NCBI RefSeq assembly: GCF_010548145.1
Contig: NZ_JAAGLN010000025.1
Location: 1 to 47,172 of the forward strand
Length of the DNA: 47,172 bases
Reading direction: 5' to 3'
Origin: Streptomyces sp. SID10853
GTDB taxonomy: Bacteria > Actinomycetota > Actinomycetes > Streptomycetales > Streptomycetaceae
Shown here: piece after piece, positions 24,742-34,435 of the stretch
How positions within the stretch are numbered: the stretch's first letter is position 1
Layout: each line of letters opens with the position of its first letter
Program-made: the position numbers and the translations under genes
The notes under the pieces: model-generated
Databases searched by the model: none
Told to the model about the DNA's origin: nothing
The model's input: only the letters and a program-made list of their open reading frames with translations

Positions 24742-26145
24742 GTGAAGAGCGCCGTGGAGACCCTGAACCCGACTCGGGTTCGGCTCAGCATCGAGGTGCC
24801 CTTCGAGGAGCTCAAGGACAGCCTCGACGCGGCGTACAAGAAGATCAACGAGCAGGTCACGGTGAAGGGCTTCCGTAAGGGCAAGATCCCGAACCGCGTG
24901 ATCGACCAGCGCTTCGGCCGCGGTGCCGTGCTGGAGGAGGCCGTCAACGACGCCCTCCCGAAGTTCTACACCGAGGCCGTCAACGAGGGTGAGCTGAATG
25001 TCCTCGGCCAGCCCGAGGTCGACATCAAGGAGCTCAAGGACGGCGAGCTGCTGTCCTTCACCGCCGAGGTCGACGTCCGGCCCGAGATCGAGATCCCGGA
25101 CTACTCCGGCATCGAGGTCGAGGTCGACGCGGTCGAGGTCAGCGACGAGGATGTCGACAAGGCCGTCGAGGAGCTGCGTGGCCGCTTCGCGTCCACCAAC
25201 CCCGTCGAGCGCGCCGCCGCCGATGGTGACGTCGTCACCATCGACCTGGAGGCCAAGGTCGACGGCGAGGTGCTGGAGGACGGCGTGGCCGAGGGTGTCT
25301 CGTACACCATCGGCTCCGGTGAGCTGCTCGACGGGATCGACGAGGCCGTGACCGGCCTGGAGGCCGGTGGCGAGGCCACCTTCACCTCCGAGCTCAAGGG
25401 CGGCTCCGCCGAGGGCAAGCCCGCCGAGGTCACCGTCAAGGTCACCGCGGTCGCCGCTCGTGAACTTCCCGGCCTCGACGACGACTTCGCCCAGCTGGCG
25501 AGCGAGTTCGACACGCTGGACGAGCTCAAGGCCGACAGCCGCAAGCGCCTCGAGAACACCAAGCAGTACGAGCAGGCCACCCAGGCACAGGAGCGCGTCC
25601 TCGACGAGCTGCTGAGGCTGGCGGAGGTCCCGATCCCCGAGAAGCTCCTCGAGGACGAGATCAACACCCGCAAGCACAACCTGGAGCACCACCAGCTCGG
25701 CCAGATGGGCCTCGACCTCGCCAAGTACCTGGAGATCCAGGGCAAGACCGAGGAAGAGTTCACCGCCGAGACCAAGGAGCAGGCCGAGAAGGGCATCAAG
25801 ACCCAGTTCATTCTCGACGAGCTGGTCAACAAGGAGAAGCTGAACGTCAACCAGGAGGAGCTCACCGAGCACCTGATGCGGCGTGCGCAGTCCTCCGGTA
25901 TGAGCCCCGACCAGTTCGCCCAGGCGGTCGTCGAGGGTGGCCAGGTCCCGATGCTCGTCGGCGAGGTGGCCCGCGGAAAGGCCCTCGCGGTCGTCGTCGA
26001 GGCCGTCAAGGTCAAGGACACCAACGGTGAGGTCGTCGACCTGAGCGACGACGAGGAAGAGGCCGCCGAGGCCGCCGATGACGTGGCGGTCACCGAGGCC
26101 GCCGAGGCGTCCGACGAGGAGACCGAGGCCAAGCCGGAGGCCTGA
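24742..26145 (+). CDS. tig: Trigger factor, ribosome-associated chaperone
   Basis: The 467-residue protein has the N-terminal ribosome-binding domain with the signature GFRKGKIP at 43-50, a central FKBP-type prolyl isomerase domain (about 150-240, with [21 protein letters not shown] split by the domain's loops), a helical C-terminal chaperone domain and a long acidic Ala/Glu/Asp tail. It binds nascent chains at the ribosome exit. I chose the GTG at 24742 with AAGGAG eight bases upstream. It lies just before the clp genes, which is the normal arrangement; a hairpin and a ClgR-type box separate them, so clpP1 has its own promoter. Confidence 0.97.
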   Translation: MKSAVETLNPTRVRLSIEVPFEELKDSLDAAYKKINEQVTVKGFRKGKIPNRVIDQRFGRGAVLEEAVNDALPKFYTEAVNEGELNVLGQPEVDIKELKDGELLSFTAEVDVRPEIEIPDYSGIEVEVDAVEVSDEDVDKAVEELRGRFASTNPVERAAADGDVVTIDLEAKVDGEVLEDGVAEGVSYTIGSGELLDGIDEAVTGLEAGGEATFTSELKGGSAEGKPAEVTVKVTAVAARELPGLDDDFAQLASEFDTLDELKADSRKRLENTKQYEQATQAQERVLDELLRLAEVPIPEKLLEDEINTRKHNLEHHQLGQMGLDLAKYLEIQGKTEEEFTAETKEQAEKGIKTQFILDELVNKEKLNVNQEELTEHLMRRAQSSGMSPDQFAQAVVEGGQVPMLVGEVARGKALAVVVEAVKVKDTNGEVVDLSDDEEEAAEAADDVAVTEAAEASDEETEAKPEA

Positions 26146-26158
26146 GCCTCCACCGGTC

Positions 26159-26187
26159 CCGGCCGGGCCGTTCCGCGGCCCGGCCGG
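26159..26187 (+). terminator. Terminator after tig
   Basis: A perfect 11-bp stem (26159-26169 with 26177-26187) with a 7-base loop starts 13 bases past the tig stop. Confidence 0.65.
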
Positions 26188-26221
26188 TTCTGAACTCGAT
26201 CGAAGGGTCCGGGCGTGCTGC

Positions 26222-26269
26222 ACGTCCGGACCCTTCGTCGTACGCGACGTCCGGACCCTGTCGTACGCG
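26222..26269. repeat. Direct repeat with overlapping inverted repeat upstream of clpP1
   Basis: ACGTCCGGACCCT followed by TCGTACGCG occurs twice in tandem (26222-26246 and 26247-26269, the second two bases shorter). The first copy also pairs with 26202-26216 to form a 15-bp arm hairpin with one mismatch. It lies in the tig-clpP1 gap. Confidence 0.7.
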
Positions 26270-26315
26270 CGGACGGGACCCCAGGGGCCTGCCCCTGTGG
26301 CGCCTGCCCCACCTT

Positions 26316-26330
26316 GCGCTCCCAGCGAAC
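26316..26330 (-). promoter_or_regulatory. Probable ClgR operator upstream of clpP1
   Basis: The minus strand reads GTTCGC-TGGGA-GCGC, which fits the actinobacterial ClgR activator site (GTTCGC, five bases, GCG). ClgR is known to activate clpP1clpP2 in Streptomyces. The site lies about 145 bases before the clpP1 start. Confidence 0.65.
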
Positions 26331-26473
26331 AGTTCGGGAAGCGGGATGGCGTTGTCCCACCTGCGCGTTAGGGTCCATGAAGAGGAAAGCCCGGAGTGGG
26401 CAACCACCCCCGGAATCCTGCTGTACGAAGACGCTGAGACGGCCGGAGCCGTCAGAGACGAGCAGGTGGATAC

Positions 26474-27091
26474 GTGACGAATCTGATGCCTTACGCCGCC
26501 GGCGAGCCCAACATCGGTGGCGGCCTCGGCGACCAGGTCTACAACCGACTGCTCGGTGAGCGGATCATCTTCCTCGGCCAGCAGGTCGACGACGAGATCG
26601 CCAACAAGATCACCGCGCAGCTGCTCCTCCTTGCCGCTGACCCGGAAAAGGACATCTACCTCTACATCAACAGCCCCGGCGGCTCGGTGACGGCAGGCAT
26701 GGCGGTCTACGACACCATGCAGTACATCCCGAACGACGTGGTCACCATCGGTATGGGCCTCGCGGCCTCGATGGGCCAGTTCCTGCTGACCGGCGGCACC
26801 GCGGGCAAGCGCTTCGCGCTCCCCAACACCGACATCCTGATGCACCAGGGCTCGGCCGGTCTCGGCGGCACCGCATCGGACATCAAGATCCAGGCCGAGC
26901 AGCTGCTGCGCACGAAGAAGCGCATGGCGGAGATCACCGCCCGGCACTCCGGCCAGACCGTCGACACGATCATCCGTGACGGTGACCGCGACCGCTGGTA
27001 CACCGCGGACGAGGCCAAGGAGTACGGCCTCATCGACGAGATCATCTCCTCCGCCTCGGGCGTTCCGGGCGGCGGCGGCACCGGGGCCTGA
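26474..27091 (+). CDS. clpP1: ClpP1, ATP-dependent Clp protease proteolytic subunit
   Basis: The 205-residue serine peptidase has the catalytic triad Ser99 (GLAASMGQ), His124 (DILMHQG) and Asp173 ([11 protein letters not shown]), and the [20 protein letters not shown] segment. It assembles with ClpP2 into the tetradecameric chamber fed by ClpX or ClpC in the cytoplasm. The start is the GTG at 26474; an ATG at 26486 (MPYAAGEP) is an alternative. ClpP2 follows after 66 bases, so they form an operon. ClgR activation is suggested by the upstream box. Confidence 0.97.
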   Translation: MTNLMPYAAGEPNIGGGLGDQVYNRLLGERIIFLGQQVDDEIANKITAQLLLLAADPEKDIYLYINSPGGSVTAGMAVYDTMQYIPNDVVTIGMGLAASMGQFLLTGGTAGKRFALPNTDILMHQGSAGLGGTASDIKIQAEQLLRTKKRMAEITARHSGQTVDTIIRDGDRDRWYTADEAKEYGLIDEIISSASGVPGGGGTGA

Positions 27092-27157
27092 CGCCCCGCA
27101 TCCCTGCCTCCGAACCCGACCGACCACTTGAACGCCACCAGGATGGTGAACACCAGC

Positions 27158-27826
27158 ATGAACGACTACTCCGCCTCCGCCAGCGGCCTCTACACCGGCC
27201 CGCAGGTCGACAACCGCTACATCGTTCCGCGCTTCGTCGAGCGCACCTCGCAGGGCGTGCGCGAGTACGACCCGTACGCGAAGCTCTTCGAGGAGCGTGT
27301 GATCTTCCTCGGCGTGCAGATCGACGACGCCTCCGCCAACGACGTCATGGCGCAGCTGCTCTGCCTGGAGTCGATGGACCCGGACCGGGACATCTCGATC
27401 TACATCAACAGCCCCGGTGGCTCGTTCACCGCGCTGACCGCGATCTACGACACGATGCAGTTCGTGAAGCCGGACATCCAGACGGTCTGCATGGGCCAGG
27501 CGGCCTCCGCCGCCGCGGTCCTGCTGGCGGCCGGCACGCCCGGCAAGCGGATGGCCCTGCCGAACGCCCGGGTGCTGATCCACCAGCCCTCGTCGCAGAC
27601 CGGCCGTGAGCAGCTCTCCGACCTGGAGATCGCGGCCAACGAAATCCTGCGTATGCGGACCCAGTTGGAAGATCTGCTGGCCAAGCACTCCACGACGCCG
27701 GTGGAGAAGATCCGCGACGACATCGAGCGCGACAAGATCCTCACGGCCGAGGATGCCCTGGCCTACGGCCTTGTGGACCAGATCGTTTCCACCCGTAAGG
27801 GCTCCGTGGGGATGATGACCACCTGA
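27158..27826 (+). CDS. clpP2: ClpP2, ATP-dependent Clp protease proteolytic subunit
   Basis: The 222-residue protein has the triad Ser117 ([10 protein letters not shown]), His142 (VLIHQPS) and Asp192 ([12 protein letters not shown]). Streptomyces ClpP1 and ClpP2 are distinct partners. The start is not certain: ATG 27158 ([12 protein letters not shown]) has AGGATGGTG upstream and is preferred, but ATG 27143 and TTG 27128 are in frame. The N-terminal region includes the propeptide-like stretch before [11 protein letters not shown]. It is cotranscribed with clpP1; a hairpin separates it from clpX. Confidence 0.95.
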   Translation: MNDYSASASGLYTGPQVDNRYIVPRFVERTSQGVREYDPYAKLFEERVIFLGVQIDDASANDVMAQLLCLESMDPDRDISIYINSPGGSFTALTAIYDTMQFVKPDIQTVCMGQAASAAAVLLAAGTPGKRMALPNARVLIHQPSSQTGREQLSDLEIAANEILRMRTQLEDLLAKHSTTPVEKIRDDIERDKILTAEDALAYGLVDQIVSTRKGSVGMMTT

Positions 27827-27849
27827 TGGCCGTTTGATTTACCTTCCGT

Positions 27850-27890
27850 CCCCTGGCACGGTGCACGTCAAAGTGAACCGTGCCAAGGGG
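27850..27890 (+). terminator. Hairpin between clpP2 and clpX
   Basis: CCCCTGGCACGGT (27850-27862) pairs with ACCGTGCCAAGGGG (27877-27890) with a single bulge and a 14-base loop. It may end or reduce clpP1P2 transcription before clpX, which would then need its own promoter in 27891-27982. Confidence 0.55.
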
Positions 27891-27982
27891 GGCCCGAACG
27901 AGGGGCCCGGCAAGGTACCGTCGAATATGAGGCACCAGGAGACGCTGAACGTGGCGCCTCCCAGGCGAAGGGGAAGCACCTC

Positions 27983-29275
27983 GTGGCACGCATCGGTGAT
28001 GGCGGCGACCTGCTCAAGTGCTCGTTCTGCGGCAAGAGCCAGAAGCAGGTGAAGAAGCTCATCGCAGGCCCCGGGGTGTACATCTGCGACGAGTGCATTG
28101 ATCTCTGCAACGAGATCATTGAGGAAGAGCTCGCGGAGACCTCCGAAGTGCGGTGGGAGGAACTGCCCAAACCGCGCGAGATCTATGAGTTCCTCGAGGG
28201 GTACGTCGTCGGGCAGGAGCCCGCGAAGAAGGCCCTCTCGGTAGCGGTCTACAACCACTACAAGCGCGTCCAGGCCGGAGAGAACGGCGGCGGCAGCAGC
28301 CGCGAGGACGCCATCGAACTGGCCAAGTCCAACATCCTGCTGCTGGGCCCCACCGGCTCGGGCAAGACGCTGCTCGCCCAGACGCTGGCCCGGATGCTCA
28401 ATGTCCCGTTCGCCATCGCGGACGCGACAGCGCTCACGGAGGCCGGTTATGTCGGCGAGGACGTCGAGAACATCCTGCTCAAGCTGATCCAGGCCGCCGA
28501 CTACGACGTCAAGAAGGCCGAGACCGGCATCATCTACATCGACGAGATCGACAAGGTCGCCCGCAAGAGCGAGAACCCGTCGATCACGCGTGATGTCTCC
28601 GGCGAGGGCGTCCAGCAGGCCCTGCTGAAGATCCTGGAAGGCACCACGGCTTCGGTGCCGCCGCAGGGCGGCCGCAAGCACCCGCACCAGGAGTTCATCC
28701 AGATCGACACCACGAATGTGCTGTTCATCGTGGGCGGCGCGTTCTCCGGTCTGGAGCGGATCATCGAGTCCCGGGCGGGCGCGAAGGGCATCGGCTTCGG
28801 TGCGACCATCCGCTCCAAGCGGGAGATCGAGGCGAGCGACCAGTTCCAGGAGGTCATGCCGGAGGACCTGGTGAAGTTCGGGATGATCCCCGAGTTCATC
28901 GGCCGGCTGCCCGTCCTGACCTCGGTGCACAACCTGGACCGCGAGGCCCTGCTGCAGATCCTGGTCGAGCCGCGGAACGCGCTGGTGAAGCAGTACCAGC
29001 GCCTCTTCGAACTCGACGGTGTGGAGCTGGACTTCGACCGTCCGGCCCTGGAGGCCATCGCCGACCAGGCGATCCTGCGCGGCACCGGGGCGCGCGGTCT
29101 GCGCGCCATCATGGAGGAGGTCCTCCAGTCGGTGATGTACGAGGTGCCGTCCCGCAAGGACGTCGCCCGGGTCGTCATCACGGCGGATGTCGTCCGGGAC
29201 AATGTGAACCCGACGCTGGTCCCGCGCGAGCCGCGGATCGTCGGCAACGACGGGCGGCACGAGAAGTCCGCGTAG
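27983..29275 (+). CDS. clpX: ClpX, ATP-dependent unfoldase of the Clp protease
   Basis: The 430-residue AAA+ protein starts with the C4 zinc-binding domain (Cys13, 16, 35 and 38), then Walker A GPTGSGKT at 122-129, Walker B IIYIDEID at 183-190, the RKH loop (GGRKHPH), and the IGF-type ClpP-docking loop (GIGFGA). It unfolds tagged substrates and threads them into ClpP. The GTG at 27983 follows AAGGGGAAG. It is separated from clpP2 by 156 bases with a hairpin, so it is probably also expressed separately. The last codons and the stop lie inside a direct repeat. Confidence 0.98.
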   Translation: MARIGDGGDLLKCSFCGKSQKQVKKLIAGPGVYICDECIDLCNEIIEEELAETSEVRWEELPKPREIYEFLEGYVVGQEPAKKALSVAVYNHYKRVQAGENGGGSSREDAIELAKSNILLLGPTGSGKTLLAQTLARMLNVPFAIADATALTEAGYVGEDVENILLKLIQAADYDVKKAETGIIYIDEIDKVARKSENPSITRDVSGEGVQQALLKILEGTTASVPPQGGRKHPHQEFIQIDTTNVLFIVGGAFSGLERIIESRAGAKGIGFGATIRSKREIEASDQFQEVMPEDLVKFGMIPEFIGRLPVLTSVHNLDREALLQILVEPRNALVKQYQRLFELDGVELDFDRPALEAIADQAILRGTGARGLRAIMEEVLQSVMYEVPSRKDVARVVITADVVRDNVNPTLVPREPRIVGNDGRHEKSA

Positions 29276-29354
29276 CGCAAGCCGCGTTGAGCGCGTAGCG
29301 CAAGCCGCATTGAGTGCGAACGACGCGTTGAGTGCGAACGACGCGTTGAGTACG
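29270..29354. repeat. Nested tandem repeats starting at the clpX stop codon
   Basis: A 23-base unit (GCGTAGCGCAAGCCGC plus TTGAG context) occurs at 29270-29292 and 29293-29315 with two mismatches. An 18-base unit ending GAGTGCGAACGAC occurs at 29307-29324 and 29325-29342, with a partial third copy to 29354. The first 23-base copy contains the clpX stop codon, so the stop region itself is duplicated. Confidence 0.8.
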
Positions 29355-29359
29355 GAAAA

Positions 29360-29404
29360 CGGAGGGGCGCCGGCCGGTCCAGGTGGACCGCCGGCGCCCC
29401 TCCG
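29360..29404. terminator. Terminator between clpX and the convergent membrane protein gene
   Basis: A 15-bp perfect arm pair (29360-29374 and 29390-29404), extended inward by five more pairs after a one-base bulge, lies between the two convergent stops. Confidence 0.75.
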
Positions 29405-29420
29405 GGCTGTCCGTCCGCTG

Positions 29421-30449
29421 CTACTGCTTGACGCGCGAGGCGTTGTACACCTTGGCGGTGAGCGCCGCTGCGTCGTCCAGCGAGAGCGACTGATGGGTCA
29501 TGATCAGCGACACATCGGTGTTCTGGACGATACCGAGGGTGCTGTAGTCGGCCCAGATGCAGATGGGCAGTACGAAGGTCTTCGGCACCGCCGCCGACTG
29601 ACCGCTGGTGTCGGTGCTGGTGCTGGTGTTGGTGACCTTGGCGTTCTGGCACTTCATGAGAGCGCCGCTGAAGCCGGCCGGTGTGACCGACTTGGGGCTG
29701 TCCTGGAGCTCCACCTTGAGGCCGCCGGACGCCTTGTCGGCGATGTTCGCCTTGGAGAGGGCGAAGGCACCGTCGATGGCCTGCTCCGGGTCGTCGATCG
29801 TGCCCCAGAGCCCGGAGAGGTTGAGGTCCTTCTCGGTCAGGCCCGAGCCGGTCTTGTAGGCGGCACCCATCTTCGACGGGTTCTTGACGCCCACCCCTTC
29901 GGCCTTCTGCTTGCCGTCCTTGCCCCACGACGAGTCGTCGGCGCCCTGCTGCTTCTGGTACTCACCGATCGAAGCGGGGGCCGCGAGCTTGTACCCCTTG
30001 GTGCTGTCCGACACATCGCTGTTGCCGCCGCCGGAGGTCAGCAGATAGACCCCGCCGCCGATCACCGCGACCGCCACGATCACCGCGCCGACGATGAGCC
30101 CGGTCTTCTTCTTCGGGGACTGCGGGGGCGGCGGCACCTGGCCGTACGCGGGCTGCTGCCCGTACGGCGGCTGCTGGGGCTGCTGGGGCTGCTGGGCGTA
30201 CGGGTTCGGCTGGCCGGGCTGCTGCTGCGGGTAGCCGTACCCGGGCTGCGGCGGGACGCCCTGCGGGGGCTGCTGCGGATAGCCGTAGCCGGGCTGCGGC
30301 TGGCCGCCCGGCTGGCCGTACGGGTTGCCGGGCTGCTGCTGGGGCTGCGGCGGCTGTCCGTACGGGCCCGGCTGCGGGGGCGGCTGCTGCCCGTACGGCC
30401 CCGGCTGCTGTGGCTGCTGTCCGTACGGCCCCGGCTGGTTGTAGCTCAT
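29421..30449 (-). CDS. Proline/glutamine-rich single-pass membrane protein
   Basis: The 342-residue protein has a cytoplasmic N-terminus of about 110 residues made of PGPYGQQ and GYGYPQQ repeats, a Lys-rich stop-transfer segment (KKK), one transmembrane helix ([20 protein letters not shown]) and an extracellular domain of about 200 residues with Ser/Thr/Asp-rich composition and two cysteines ([16 protein letters not shown]) that could form a disulphide. The extracellular part looks like the soluble domain of actinobacterial membrane-anchored proteins of unknown role. It is convergent with clpX and divergent from valS. No function is assigned. Confidence 0.8.
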   Translation of the reverse strand: MSYNQPGPYGQQPQQPGPYGQQPPPQPGPYGQPPQPQQQPGNPYGQPGGQPQPGYGYPQQPPQGVPPQPGYGYPQQQPGQPNPYAQQPQQPQQPPYGQQPAYGQVPPPPQSPKKKTGLIVGAVIVAVAVIGGGVYLLTSGGGNSDVSDSTKGYKLAAPASIGEYQKQQGADDSSWGKDGKQKAEGVGVKNPSKMGAAYKTGSGLTEKDLNLSGLWGTIDDPEQAIDGAFALSKANIADKASGGLKVELQDSPKSVTPAGFSGALMKCQNAKVTNTSTSTDTSGQSAAVPKTFVLPICIWADYSTLGIVQNTDVSLIMTHQSLSLDDAAALTAKVYNASRVKQ

Positions 30450-30575
30450 GGACTGGGATCCCCCTCTGCGTACTTACGTGATGCGGACATCCTGACGGAC
30501 GTCCTGGCACACCGGGGAGACGGGGGCCACAGTCTCACCAAAGATTCCCGTTTCAGTACGGGACCGTGACGCCCT

Positions 30576-30581
30576 TAAACT
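30576..30581 (+). promoter_or_regulatory. Candidate -10 box for leaderless valS mRNA
   Basis: TAAACT fits TANNNT and ends six bases before the GTG start of valS. No ribosome site precedes that GTG. A weak -35-like TTCAGT lies 18 bases upstream. Confidence 0.5.
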
Positions 30582-30587
30582 AGGCCC

Positions 30588-33209
30588 GTGACCGAGAACT
30601 CTTCGCAGACGCCAGCGCCCATCACCGAACTGCCGACCCAGTACGCGCCGGCCGAGGTAGAGGGGAAGCTGTACGAGCGCTGGGTGGAGCGCGGTTACTT
30701 CGAGGCCGACGCCAAGAGCGAGAAGCCCCCTTTCACCATCGTCATCCCGCCGCCGAACGTCACGGGCGCCCTGCACCTGGGCCACGCCTTCCAGCACACG
30801 CTGATGGACGCCCTCACCCGCCGTAAGCGCATGCAGGGGTACGAGGCCCTGTGGCTGCCCGGGATGGACCACGCCGGTATCGCCACCCAGAACAAGGTCG
30901 AGCAGCAGCTCGCCGAGGAGGGCAAGTCCCGCCAGGACCTGGGGCGCGAGGAGTTCACCGCGCGCGTCTGGCAGTGGAAGGAGCAGTACGGCGGCAAGAT
31001 CCTCGGGCAGATGCGCCGGCTCGGGGACGGGGTCGACTGGTCCCGTGAGCGGTTCACCATGGACGAGGGGCTGTCCCAGGCCGTCCAGACCATCTTCAAG
31101 AAGCTCTACGACGACGAGCTGATCTACCGCGCCGAGCGCATCATCAACTGGTGTCCGCGCTGTCTCACCGCGATCTCCGACATCGAGGTCGACTACCAGG
31201 ACGACGACGGCGAGCTGGTCTCGCTGAAGTACGGCGAGGGTGACGAGACCCTGGTCGTCGCGACCACCCGGGTCGAGACGATGCTCGGTGACACCGCGAT
31301 CGCGGTCCACCCCGACGACGCCAGGTACGCGCACCTCATCGGCAGGCGGATCAAGCTGCCGCTGACCGACCGGACCATCCCGGTCGTCGCCGACACACAT
31401 GTCGACCCCGAGTTCGGCACCGGCGCCGTCAAGGTGACGCCCGCCCATGACCCGAACGACTTCGCCATCGGCCAGCGGCACGGCCTGGAGTCCATGACGA
31501 TCATGGACGAGCGCGGTGTCATCACCGTGCCGGGGCCCTTCCACGGGCTCGACCGGTTCGAGGCGCGCGCCACCATCGTCGAGGCCATGCGGGAGCAGGG
31601 CCGTGTCGTCGCCGAGAAGCGCCCGTACACCCACTCCGTCGGCCACTGCTCGCGCTGCAAGACGACCGTCGAGCCCCGGCTCTCCCTCCAGTGGTGGGTC
31701 AAGGTCGAGACGCTGGCCAAGGAGGCGGGCGACGCGGTCCGTGACGGCCGGGTCACGATCCACCCGAAGGAGATGGAGAAGCGCTACTTCGACTGGGTCG
31801 ACAACCTCAACGACTGGTGCATCTCACGCCAGTTGTGGTGGGGCCACCGGATCCCCGTCTGGTACGGCCCGCAGGGCGAGGTCGTCTGTGTCGGACCGGA
31901 CGACGAGGTGCCCACCGGCGAGGGCTGGCACCAGGACGAGGACGTCCTCGACACCTGGTTCTCCTCCGGCCTGTGGCCGTTCTCGACGCTGGGCTGGCCG
32001 GAGCAGACCCCGGACCTGGAGAAGTTCTACTCGACCGATGTGCTGGTCACCGGCCACGACATCATCTTCTTCTGGGTCGCCCGGATGATGATGTTCGGTC
32101 TCTACGCGATGGACGGGCAGGCCCCGTTCAAGACCATCGCGCTGCACGGTCTCGTCCGCGACGAGCACGGCAAGAAGATGTCCAAGTCCTTCGGCAATGT
32201 GGTCGACCCGCTGGACTGGATGGACGAGTACGGCTCCGACGCCGTCCGCTTCACCCTCGCCAACGGCGCCAACCCCGGCGCGGACGTGCCGATCGGCGAG
32301 GACTGGGTCAAGGCGTCGCGCAACTTCGCCAACAAGATCTGGAACGCGACCCGCTTCGCGCTGATGAACGGCGCCACCGTCGAGGGCGAACTGCCGCCCG
32401 CCGAGAAGCAGTCGGCCAACGACCGGTGGATCCTGTCCCGGCTCAACGCGGTCGTCGCCGAGGCGGACGCGTACTACGACGACTACCAGTTCGCCAAACT
32501 CGCCGACACCCTCTACCACTTCGCGTGGGACGAGGTCTTCGACTGGTACGTCGAGCTGTCGAAGACGACGTTCTTCGCGGGCGGCGAGCCCGCGAAGGTC
32601 TCGGCGCGGGTCCTCGGTGAGGTCCTCGACGTGATGCTGCGGCTGCTCCACCCGATCGTCCCGTTCGTCACCGAGACCCTGTGGACCACGCTCACCGGCA
32701 AGGAGTCGGTCGTCGTGGCCGACTGGCCGAAGGACTCGGGCTTCCGGGACCCTGCGGCCGAGCAGGAGATCACGCTGGTCCAGCAGGTCATCACCGAGGT
32801 CCGCCGCTTCCGGTCGGACCAGGGGCTGCAGCCGGGCCAGAAGGTCCCGGCCGAGCTGGACCTGGCGGGTACGGCGCTGGCGCCCCACGAGGCGTCCATC
32901 CGGCAGGTGCTGCGGCTCCAGCCGGCGGGGGAGGGCTTCCACGCCACGGCGTCGCTGCCGGTCGCGGGCGCCCGGGTGGCGCTCGACCTGTCGGGCACGA
33001 TCGATGTGGCGGCCGAGCGCAAGCGGCTGGCCAAGGACCTCGGCGCCGCCGAGAAGGAGAAGGCGCAGGCGCTGGGCAAGCTCGGAAACGAGGCGTTCCT
33101 GGCCAAGGCGCCGGACAACGTGGTGGACAAGATCCGTACTCGCCTCGCCAAGGCCGAGACGGACATGGAGCGGATCCAGGCCCAGCTCGACGGGCTGCCG
33201 CAGGCGTAG
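30588..33209 (+). CDS. valS: Valyl-tRNA synthetase
   Basis: The 873-residue class I synthetase has [15 protein letters not shown] (HIGH-type motif), an editing domain ([17 protein letters not shown]), the KMSKS motif at 530-534 ([10 protein letters not shown]), the anticodon-binding domain, and the C-terminal coiled coil ([20 protein letters not shown]) typical of ValRS. It charges tRNA-Val in the cytoplasm. The GTG at 30588 is directly preceded by a -10-like box, so the mRNA may be leaderless. The 138-bp upstream gap is too short for a T-box. A terminator hairpin follows. Confidence 0.98.
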   Translation: MTENSSQTPAPITELPTQYAPAEVEGKLYERWVERGYFEADAKSEKPPFTIVIPPPNVTGALHLGHAFQHTLMDALTRRKRMQGYEALWLPGMDHAGIATQNKVEQQLAEEGKSRQDLGREEFTARVWQWKEQYGGKILGQMRRLGDGVDWSRERFTMDEGLSQAVQTIFKKLYDDELIYRAERIINWCPRCLTAISDIEVDYQDDDGELVSLKYGEGDETLVVATTRVETMLGDTAIAVHPDDARYAHLIGRRIKLPLTDRTIPVVADTHVDPEFGTGAVKVTPAHDPNDFAIGQRHGLESMTIMDERGVITVPGPFHGLDRFEARATIVEAMREQGRVVAEKRPYTHSVGHCSRCKTTVEPRLSLQWWVKVETLAKEAGDAVRDGRVTIHPKEMEKRYFDWVDNLNDWCISRQLWWGHRIPVWYGPQGEVVCVGPDDEVPTGEGWHQDEDVLDTWFSSGLWPFSTLGWPEQTPDLEKFYSTDVLVTGHDIIFFWVARMMMFGLYAMDGQAPFKTIALHGLVRDEHGKKMSKSFGNVVDPLDWMDEYGSDAVRFTLANGANPGADVPIGEDWVKASRNFANKIWNATRFALMNGATVEGELPPAEKQSANDRWILSRLNAVVAEADAYYDDYQFAKLADTLYHFAWDEVFDWYVELSKTTFFAGGEPAKVSARVLGEVLDVMLRLLHPIVPFVTETLWTTLTGKESVVVADWPKDSGFRDPAAEQEITLVQQVITEVRRFRSDQGLQPGQKVPAELDLAGTALAPHEASIRQVLRLQPAGEGFHATASLPVAGARVALDLSGTIDVAAERKRLAKDLGAAEKEKAQALGKLGNEAFLAKAPDNVVDKIRTRLAKAETDMERIQAQLDGLPQA

Positions 33210-33231
33210 CGGAGCCAAGCGCGCGTACGAC

Positions 33232-33260
33232 GAAGACCCCCGGTTCCGCCGGGGGTCTTC
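33232..33260. terminator. Terminator between valS and the MreB-like gene
   Basis: A perfect 12-bp stem (33232-33243 with 33249-33260) with a 5-base loop lies between the convergent stops. Confidence 0.75.
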
Positions 33261-33300
33261 CAGTCCTCCGCCTCGTACCCGGGGCGCCACGCCCGGGCCG

Positions 33301-34314
33301 TCACGTGGTGGGTGTCAGCACCTTGGCGGTCACCGAGTCGAACTCCTCGACGCACTTGCCCGTCCCCAGCGCCACACACTCCAGCGGCGACTCGGCCACG
33401 GTCACGCCGATGCCGGTGGCCGACGCGATCCGCAGGTCGAGTCCGGGCAGCAGCGAACCGCCGCCCGTCAGGACGATGCCGTGCTTCATCACATCGGCCG
33501 CCAGCTCCGGCGGGCACTCCGCCAGGGTCGACTGCACCGCGGCGATGACGGCCTCGATCGGCTCGTCCATCGCGGCGCGGATCTCCGGGGCGGTGAGGAT
33601 GAGCGCGGTCGGCACCCCGTTCGTCCTCTCGCGCCCCCGCACCGTGCAGGTCCGTGTCTCCAGCGCTTCGTCGTCGGGGACCGGCCACGCCGACCCGATC
33701 TCCAGCTTGACCTCTTCCGCCGTCCGCTCCCCGATCAGCAGGCTGCGCTCCTGCCGGATGTGGTCGGTGATCGCCGAGGTCATCCGGTCGCCGGCCAGCC
33801 GCAGCGACCGCGAGGTGACGATGCCGCCCATGGAGATCACGGCGATCTCGGTCGTACCGCCCCCGATGTCGACGACCATCGAGCCGCGCGGCTCGTCCAC
33901 CGGCAGCCCCGCGCCCATCGCCGCCGCCATCGACTCGTCCAGCAGATGGACGGTACGGCCGCCCGCCTCCTGCGCTGCCTGCACGATCGCCCGCAGCTCC
34001 ACCGGCGTCACCCCGGTGGGCATGCAGACCACCATCCGGACGCGTGCCCGTCTGCCCTGGAGGCCCTTGCGCACGAAGTACCGGATCATTTCCCTGGCGG
34101 CCTCGTAGTCGCCGATCACCCCGTCCCGCATCGGACGGAGCGCGGTGACCGAGTCCGGGGTGCGCCCGAGGCTCTCGCGTGCCTCGTCGCCGATGGCCGG
34201 GGCCCCGCGGCTGTGGTCGCGCACCGCCATCACGGAGGGTTCGTTGAGCACGATGCCCTTGCCGCGGACGTAGAGGAGCGTGTTCGCCGTACCGAGATCA
34301 ATGCCTATGTCCAT
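33301..34314 (-). CDS. MreB-like actin-fold protein, second copy
   Basis: The 337-residue protein is an MreB/Mbl relative: phosphate-1 loop [30 protein letters not shown], the phosphate-2 segment [15 protein letters not shown], and an adenosine-motif region VLTGGGSLLPGLD. It resembles the MreB encoded at 37129 throughout but is clearly diverged, and lacks mreC/mreD partners. The frame is open to 35010, but only the ATG at 34314 gives the family's N-terminus. Streptomyces carry more than one MreB-like protein, used in spore-wall assembly; I cannot say which this is. It is antisense to the surrounding valS-folC direction and divergent from folC. Confidence 0.9.
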   Translation of the reverse strand: MDIGIDLGTANTLLYVRGKGIVLNEPSVMAVRDHSRGAPAIGDEARESLGRTPDSVTALRPMRDGVIGDYEAAREMIRYFVRKGLQGRRARVRMVVCMPTGVTPVELRAIVQAAQEAGGRTVHLLDESMAAAMGAGLPVDEPRGSMVVDIGGGTTEIAVISMGGIVTSRSLRLAGDRMTSAITDHIRQERSLLIGERTAEEVKLEIGSAWPVPDDEALETRTCTVRGRERTNGVPTALILTAPEIRAAMDEPIEAVIAAVQSTLAECPPELAADVMKHGIVLTGGGSLLPGLDLRIASATGIGVTVAESPLECVALGTGKCVEEFDSVTAKVLTPTT

Positions 34315-34423
34315 ACTTGGTAAGTCTGCCCCGATAAGCGGGTGTTCCGCGCGTCGGAGTGCTCCGAACCGGGGGTCGGCGCCCGGACGGGACGGGCGAG
34401 GTCCGGGCGCGCCGGGACCTCCG

Positions 34424-34429
34424 TAGACT
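34424..34429 (+). promoter_or_regulatory. Candidate -10 box for leaderless folC mRNA
   Basis: TAGACT fits TANNNT and ends six bases before the folC GTG, the same spacing as at valS. Confidence 0.45.
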
Positions 34430-34435
34430 GGTCCT

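Noticed and set aside
30450..30587. T-box riboswitch upstream of valS
   Set aside because: The gap is only 138 bp, with a -10 box adjacent to the start codon, leaving no room or motif for a T-box leader.
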